DNA of 64,000 bases from VGDP01 sp964530335 (GTDB lineage: Bacteria; Pseudomonadota; Alphaproteobacteria; SP197). The notes beneath the pieces were generated by a model. That model did no database searches. It saw nothing but the letters and a program-made list of their open reading frames with translations, and was not told the DNA's origin. The stretch spans positions 55,053-119,052 of the forward strand of contig CAZGYG010000002.1 of assembly GCA_964530335.1 (NCBI GenBank). The letters are read 5' to 3'. Below, in pieces: positions 63,889 through 64,000 of the stretch (positions are counted from its first letter, which is position 1; the number at the start of each line of letters is the position of its first letter). The position numbers were made by a program, and so were the translations under genes.

Positions 63889-64000
63889 GGTGATCGGCGC
63901 GGCATGTCCGAGGTCAGGGGTGGAGCGAACATCGGCGCGCGGATGTCGGCTTGACCCCCAAGAGCGGCCGATACGGGCAGGTCGGTCCGAGGCGCGAGTC
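63889..64000. repeat. 112-bp dispersed direct repeat, copy B (at window edge)
   Basis: Aligned without gaps to 60748-60859. It stops at the window edge and may continue. Together the copies bound a segment of about 3.1 kb behind tRNA-Gln. Confidence 0.85.

Overview
The window is about 64 kb of very GC-rich DNA with strong G/C preference at third codon positions. Gene content and order (rpsF-rpsR-DUF2232-rplI, dnaB-alr, mlaEF, radA-cvpA-purF, fabD-fabG-acpP-fabF-mltG, lptFGD-surA-pdxA-rsmA, ppx-rlmE-guaB-guaA, EipB, a DivK-like receiver) indicate an alphaproteobacterium, most likely of the Rhodospirillales type. The placement rests on gene order and family recognition, not on any search. A run of 100 N bounded on both sides by the same 55 bp shows this is a scaffold from a draft or metagenome assembly.

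Layout. 1-7.3 kb: edge of a DivK-like receiver, a HAD-like protein, EipB with an Asp/Glu-racemase-fold protein, the scaffold gap, an agmatine-deiminase-fold protein that has lost its catalytic cysteine, a Rid-family protein, a thiamine-diphosphate enzyme and a FemAB/GNAT-like protein. 7.3-18.9 kb: a dense stress and proteostasis island with hemerythrin, a short FtsH, a host-attachment-family protein, a Lon-like AAA protease, two universal stress proteins, a secreted caspase/EF-hand/Sel1 protein and Hsp20. It ends in a decayed cytochrome cbb3 assembly operon (relic of ccoI, intact ccoS) and an Fe-S type FNR regulator. Three FNR-like palindromes lie in promoter positions inside the island. 18.9-30.8 kb: tRNA-Arg, the LPS export and outer-membrane biogenesis operon lptF-lptG-lptD-surA-pdxA-rsmA, gmk/yicC, an SDR and mltG. 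30.9-34.3 kb: fatty-acid synthesis cluster (minus strand). 34.4-53.2 kb: ribosomal proteins, AsmA-like protein, a CFA-synthase-like methyltransferase, dnaB, alr, mlaEF, radA, cvpA, purF, an SDR, then der-bamB-YfgM-like on the minus strand and two small stress-type genes. 53.2-54.9 kb: two adjacent HigB/XRE toxin-antitoxin modules with near-identical operator palindromes; the first toxin is frameshifted. 54.9-60.4 kb: minus-strand ppx-rlmE-guaB-TPR-guaA. 60.5-64 kb: tRNA-Gln followed by a segment bounded by 112-bp direct repeats that carries a DUF1778 antitoxin-like gene, a MaoC-like gene and an acyl-CoA ligase.

How it fits together. Most of the window is core envelope, nucleotide and translation machinery arranged in tight operons with ATGA, GTGA or TGATG junctions. 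The accessory signal is concentrated in the 7.3-18.9 kb island, which I propose is an oxygen/FNR-controlled protein-quality-control module, and in the two TA modules and the repeat-bounded segment behind tRNA-Gln. Several lesions were found by reading across frames: the ccoI relic, a small membrane ORF, and a HigB toxin. Each could be genuine decay or an assembly error.
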